Part shown: positions 41,101 to 42,948 of the stretch, one piece after another
Layout: every line of letters begins with the position of its first letter
Position numbering within the stretch: the stretch's first letter is position 1
NCBI GenBank assembly: GCA_013115135.1
Contig: JABANP010000452.1
Location: 1-42,948, forward strand
Source: Perkinsus olseni
Taxonomy: Eukaryota; Perkinsozoa; Perkinsida; Perkinsidae
DNA: 42,948 nucleotides
Direction of reading: 5' to 3'
The notes under the pieces: model-generated
Told to the model about the DNA's origin: nothing
The model's database searches: none
What the model saw: the letters and a program-made list of their open reading frames with translations, nothing else
Position numbers and translations under genes: made by a program

Positions 41101-42450
41101 TCTCGTGGTAGCTTGCCAAGGAAGTTCGGGTGTAATGCGCTGAAGCGCAAATGCTCCTTTTTCTTCTCATGAATGGTATGTGAGAGTACGTCGTCTGCAT
41201 CGCCATGCCCAGCCTTGCACTGACAACATCGGAACCTCTCGGCCATGATATAGAAGATGCCATTCCGTGAGACGACTTTGCGAGGGCCAAGGGGAGGCAA
41301 GCCGGCCCGGCGTACCGTATGTGTAGAGTCATTGATACATGGGAGCGCACAGCTAGGGTCCTCTGGGCTCCTCAGTCTAGCCCATACGCTATTTTGAGGA
41401 CGCCAGAAGTAAAACGGCCAGAGCTGATACTTCCTAACATTGGGGGTGATGTCCAGTGAAGGGTCAGGAGGGTAAAACCAGCCTCCAGGGTGGTCGCTTG
41501 GTAAGTCCTCAATTACTGCTCTCATCCACGCTTCCTGGGCCCCACTTGTGCTTGCCCATCTCTCACCCCGCAGTGGGAAACCAGGCAGAGACGGGTCGTC
41601 TAGCGCTGCCCACAGAGCTCGGGAGAGCGCGGTCTTCCCTCTTGCACATTTCGACGCTGAGGTGGGCGGGCGATTTGCTTGCTGTATTTGATTTTGTACT
41701 CCGCGGCTCGCATCGAGTGCCTCGCAACCTCGCTCTTCTCGCAACCTTGACGTTTCATTCGCAGCCACGGATTCTCTACGCTTCCTTGTTTCTTCGATAT
41801 CATTCGCTGCCGACGACCCATCCGCCGCGGCCTGTGGCTCGAGATACTGTTCGAGATCTTCCAGCAAGGACTGACGGACTGATTTCTCCCGAACTCCTAG
41901 GCGGTCCAACTCAGACTCAGGGTTTGACGAGCGTATAACGCGATACTGGGCCCATCTCAGGAATTTTCGTTGGGATTTCGTAAGAGGGCCGTGCTGCGCA
42001 TCTATCCTTCTTCGGAAGAAGGAATGGGAAGAAGTTCTTCCCATGAATATGAAGAAAGCCCCGACCTTGCGTGGGAACTCAGCGTAGAACTGTTCGTACG
42101 TTAACTCCGCTTCTCTTCCAAACCCCAACACCCACTTATCGCACCGTCTGTAGTCCCAAGCATCCAGGCTGCGACTGGCAGTATTGTCAACGTGAACAAC
42201 CGGGGGATCCGGGGGAACTGTCTGGCTTGGTGTCGCTTGTTCAGCTCTGTTCAGCTCTGTTTTGTGATGCGCTTTGGGAGGACCTCCTGATCGTTTACAA
42301 AAATCAGACCCTCACTCAAAATACTCGCGCCTTACCTGACTTCTCTTGACTGCTCTGAACAGGCCTCATAAAAGGGTCTCTCTGACCCTGGAGAGCTTCG
42401 CGGAGCTCTGCAGCGCGCTGGGCTTTCGACGGTCTTCCTCGACCAGGCAT
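38147..42450 (-). CDS. DDE transposase with AT-hook-like start, DUF6729-like region and zinc motifs
   Basis: Seven exons (42450-42336, 42286-40442, 40413-40282, 40234-39965, 39906-39520, 39438-38685, 38628-38147) all join in phase. N-terminus MPGRGRPSKAQRAAELREAL has an AT-hook core. A Cys/Arg region follows (RKVVSRNGIFYIMAERFRCC, LPRDLVSVIPAFLTYRKAVS), as in DUF6729. The catalytic core has Asp in WRADHTRP, Asp in LLYVDKNCC, a DVFHMLWRF motif and Glu in YRCYRGSSQLEGIHG. The tail has two C-x2-C ... WYCP..DGD(Y/F)D.WL zinc modules. Inside exon 2, TAA at 40940-40938 and a +1 shift near 40597 break the frame. GT-AG introns of 66 nt (from ACT) and 46 nt (from GAG) would remove both, so the gene is either intact with two more introns or carries two lesions. 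Exact superfamily inferred. Confidence 0.8.
40414..40441 (-). other. 28-nt intron in the transposase gene
   Basis: Minus strand GTAATTCC start and CTCCCCAG end with a strong polypyrimidine tract. It is not a multiple of three; removal joins STKQMVTQ to YEIAQAFPSLTVRLDVFH, keeping the catalytic core in frame. Confidence 0.7.
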
Positions 42451-42589
42451 TTCCGTAGGAGAACTTTCGTTGGGAAATAAGCTGCCGTACACGGTAATGC
42501 TGTGGCGACATGCTTCATTCGCTCCCACTGAAACGGAAATTATCCAAGCTCAAAGCTTGTCGGTGTCTCGCTCGCCCGTGACGCGACGC

Positions 42590-42610
42590 GCACGCGCCGC
42601 TTGCGCGTGC
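42590..42610. repeat. GC-rich inverted repeat
   Basis: GCACGCGC (42590-42597), 5-nt loop, GCGCGTGC (42603-42610). It lies 140 nt upstream of the transposase start codon; possible promoter or end structure. Confidence 0.6.
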
Positions 42611-42747
42611 AAGGGTGATCTCGTTTCGTGCATCTAGGTAGCTTTCTGAGGAGGAGTAGCTACATTGAGATGGAGTACACAGTCGCCTATTTGAATCAAA
42701 AAGAAAAAATTACATTTGCATTCACACCGGCGAGAAAAGCTTACATT

Positions 42748-42780
42748 TGGTCTAGCAGGTGGTCTAGCAAGTGGTCTAGG
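42748..42780 (+). repeat. TGGTCTAG x3, 12-nt tandem repeat
   Basis: TGGTCTAG occurs at 42748, 42760 and 42772, exactly 12 nt apart, and again at 42918. The motif equals the start of the tRNA A-box seen in the 37027 array. Confidence 0.8.
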
Positions 42781-42837
42781 TAAGGTTTTTGCGATTTTCT
42801 AGTAATCTCAGGACGTTCTGCGTGAAGCTTGAAAATA

Positions 42838-42868
42838 ATGAAATAGAGCTTCCTCGGCTCTATTTCAT
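42838..42868. repeat. Perfect 12-bp hairpin followed by A-run
   Basis: ATGAAATAGAGC, loop TTCCTCG, GCTCTATTTCAT, then CA and nine A. It resembles the hairpin plus A-run at 37668. Could mark the far end of the transposon or a terminator. Confidence 0.75.
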
Positions 42869-42948
42869 CAAAAAAAAATCGCCTCCACACGTGCTTTATT
42901 AATTTTTCCCCGTCTCGTGGTCTAGCGGCAAGAACGGCGCTAGGGCGG

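Noticed and set aside
1..42948. CRISPR array or prokaryotic operon
   Set aside because: No regularly spaced repeats of CRISPR type, no ribosome binding sites; gene structure is eukaryotic throughout.

Overview
This window looks like nuclear DNA from a compact, intron-rich protist. My best guess is an alveolate of the Perkinsus/dinoflagellate kind. The grounds are very short GT-AG introns (mostly 40-60 nt, some only 25-33 nt), a single-domain voltage-gated cation channel with EF-hands, an HPR-like organellar RNA-protein candidate, a tandem secreted-protein family, and no bacterial gene layout. The species call is inference. Most genes are split into small exons, so I rebuilt them by hand from splice signals and reading phase. 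Where every junction kept phase I give high confidence.

Layout. 1-1940 (+): 3' part of an HPR/FASTK-like repeat protein. 2217-3579 (+): acidic/charged protein, not recognised. 3873-4031 (-): complete ribosomal protein uS14 (RPS29). 4389-7187 (+): DUF155/RMD1-family membrane protein. 7197-8426 (-): putative type I membrane protein. 8991-10769 and 12157-14499 (+): tandem pair of secreted acidic-repeat proteins, the second broken by two stops and carrying an extra N-terminal domain. 16452-17901 (-): PX-domain protein and a probable downstream part of the same unit. 18606-21856 (-): single-domain voltage-gated Ca/Na-type channel with two EF-hands and a coiled coil. 22220-23879 (-): basic repeat protein. 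24539-26276 (+): three-finger CCCH zinc protein. 26818-33339 (+): large helical, possibly HEAT-like protein. 33346-34478 (+): A/B-type cyclin starting 6 nt after the previous stop. 34303-34928 (-): unrecognised exons converging on the cyclin. 37027-37648 (+): array of tRNA-Pro-like and tRNA-Ala-like units. 38147-42450 (-): multi-exon DDE transposase with an AT-hook-like start, a DUF6729-like region and two zinc motifs.

The most unusual signal is in the introns. One short sequence starting GTTGAGGAA recurs as, or inside, introns of unrelated genes and upstream of another gene. A second group of introns carries a tRNA T-arm/B-box sequence. Both suggest that short mobile sequences have given rise to introns (introner-like). 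The channel, the PX protein, the cyclin and the CCCH protein are ordinary signalling, cell-cycle and RNA genes. The secreted pair, the tRNA array and the transposon are the accessory part.
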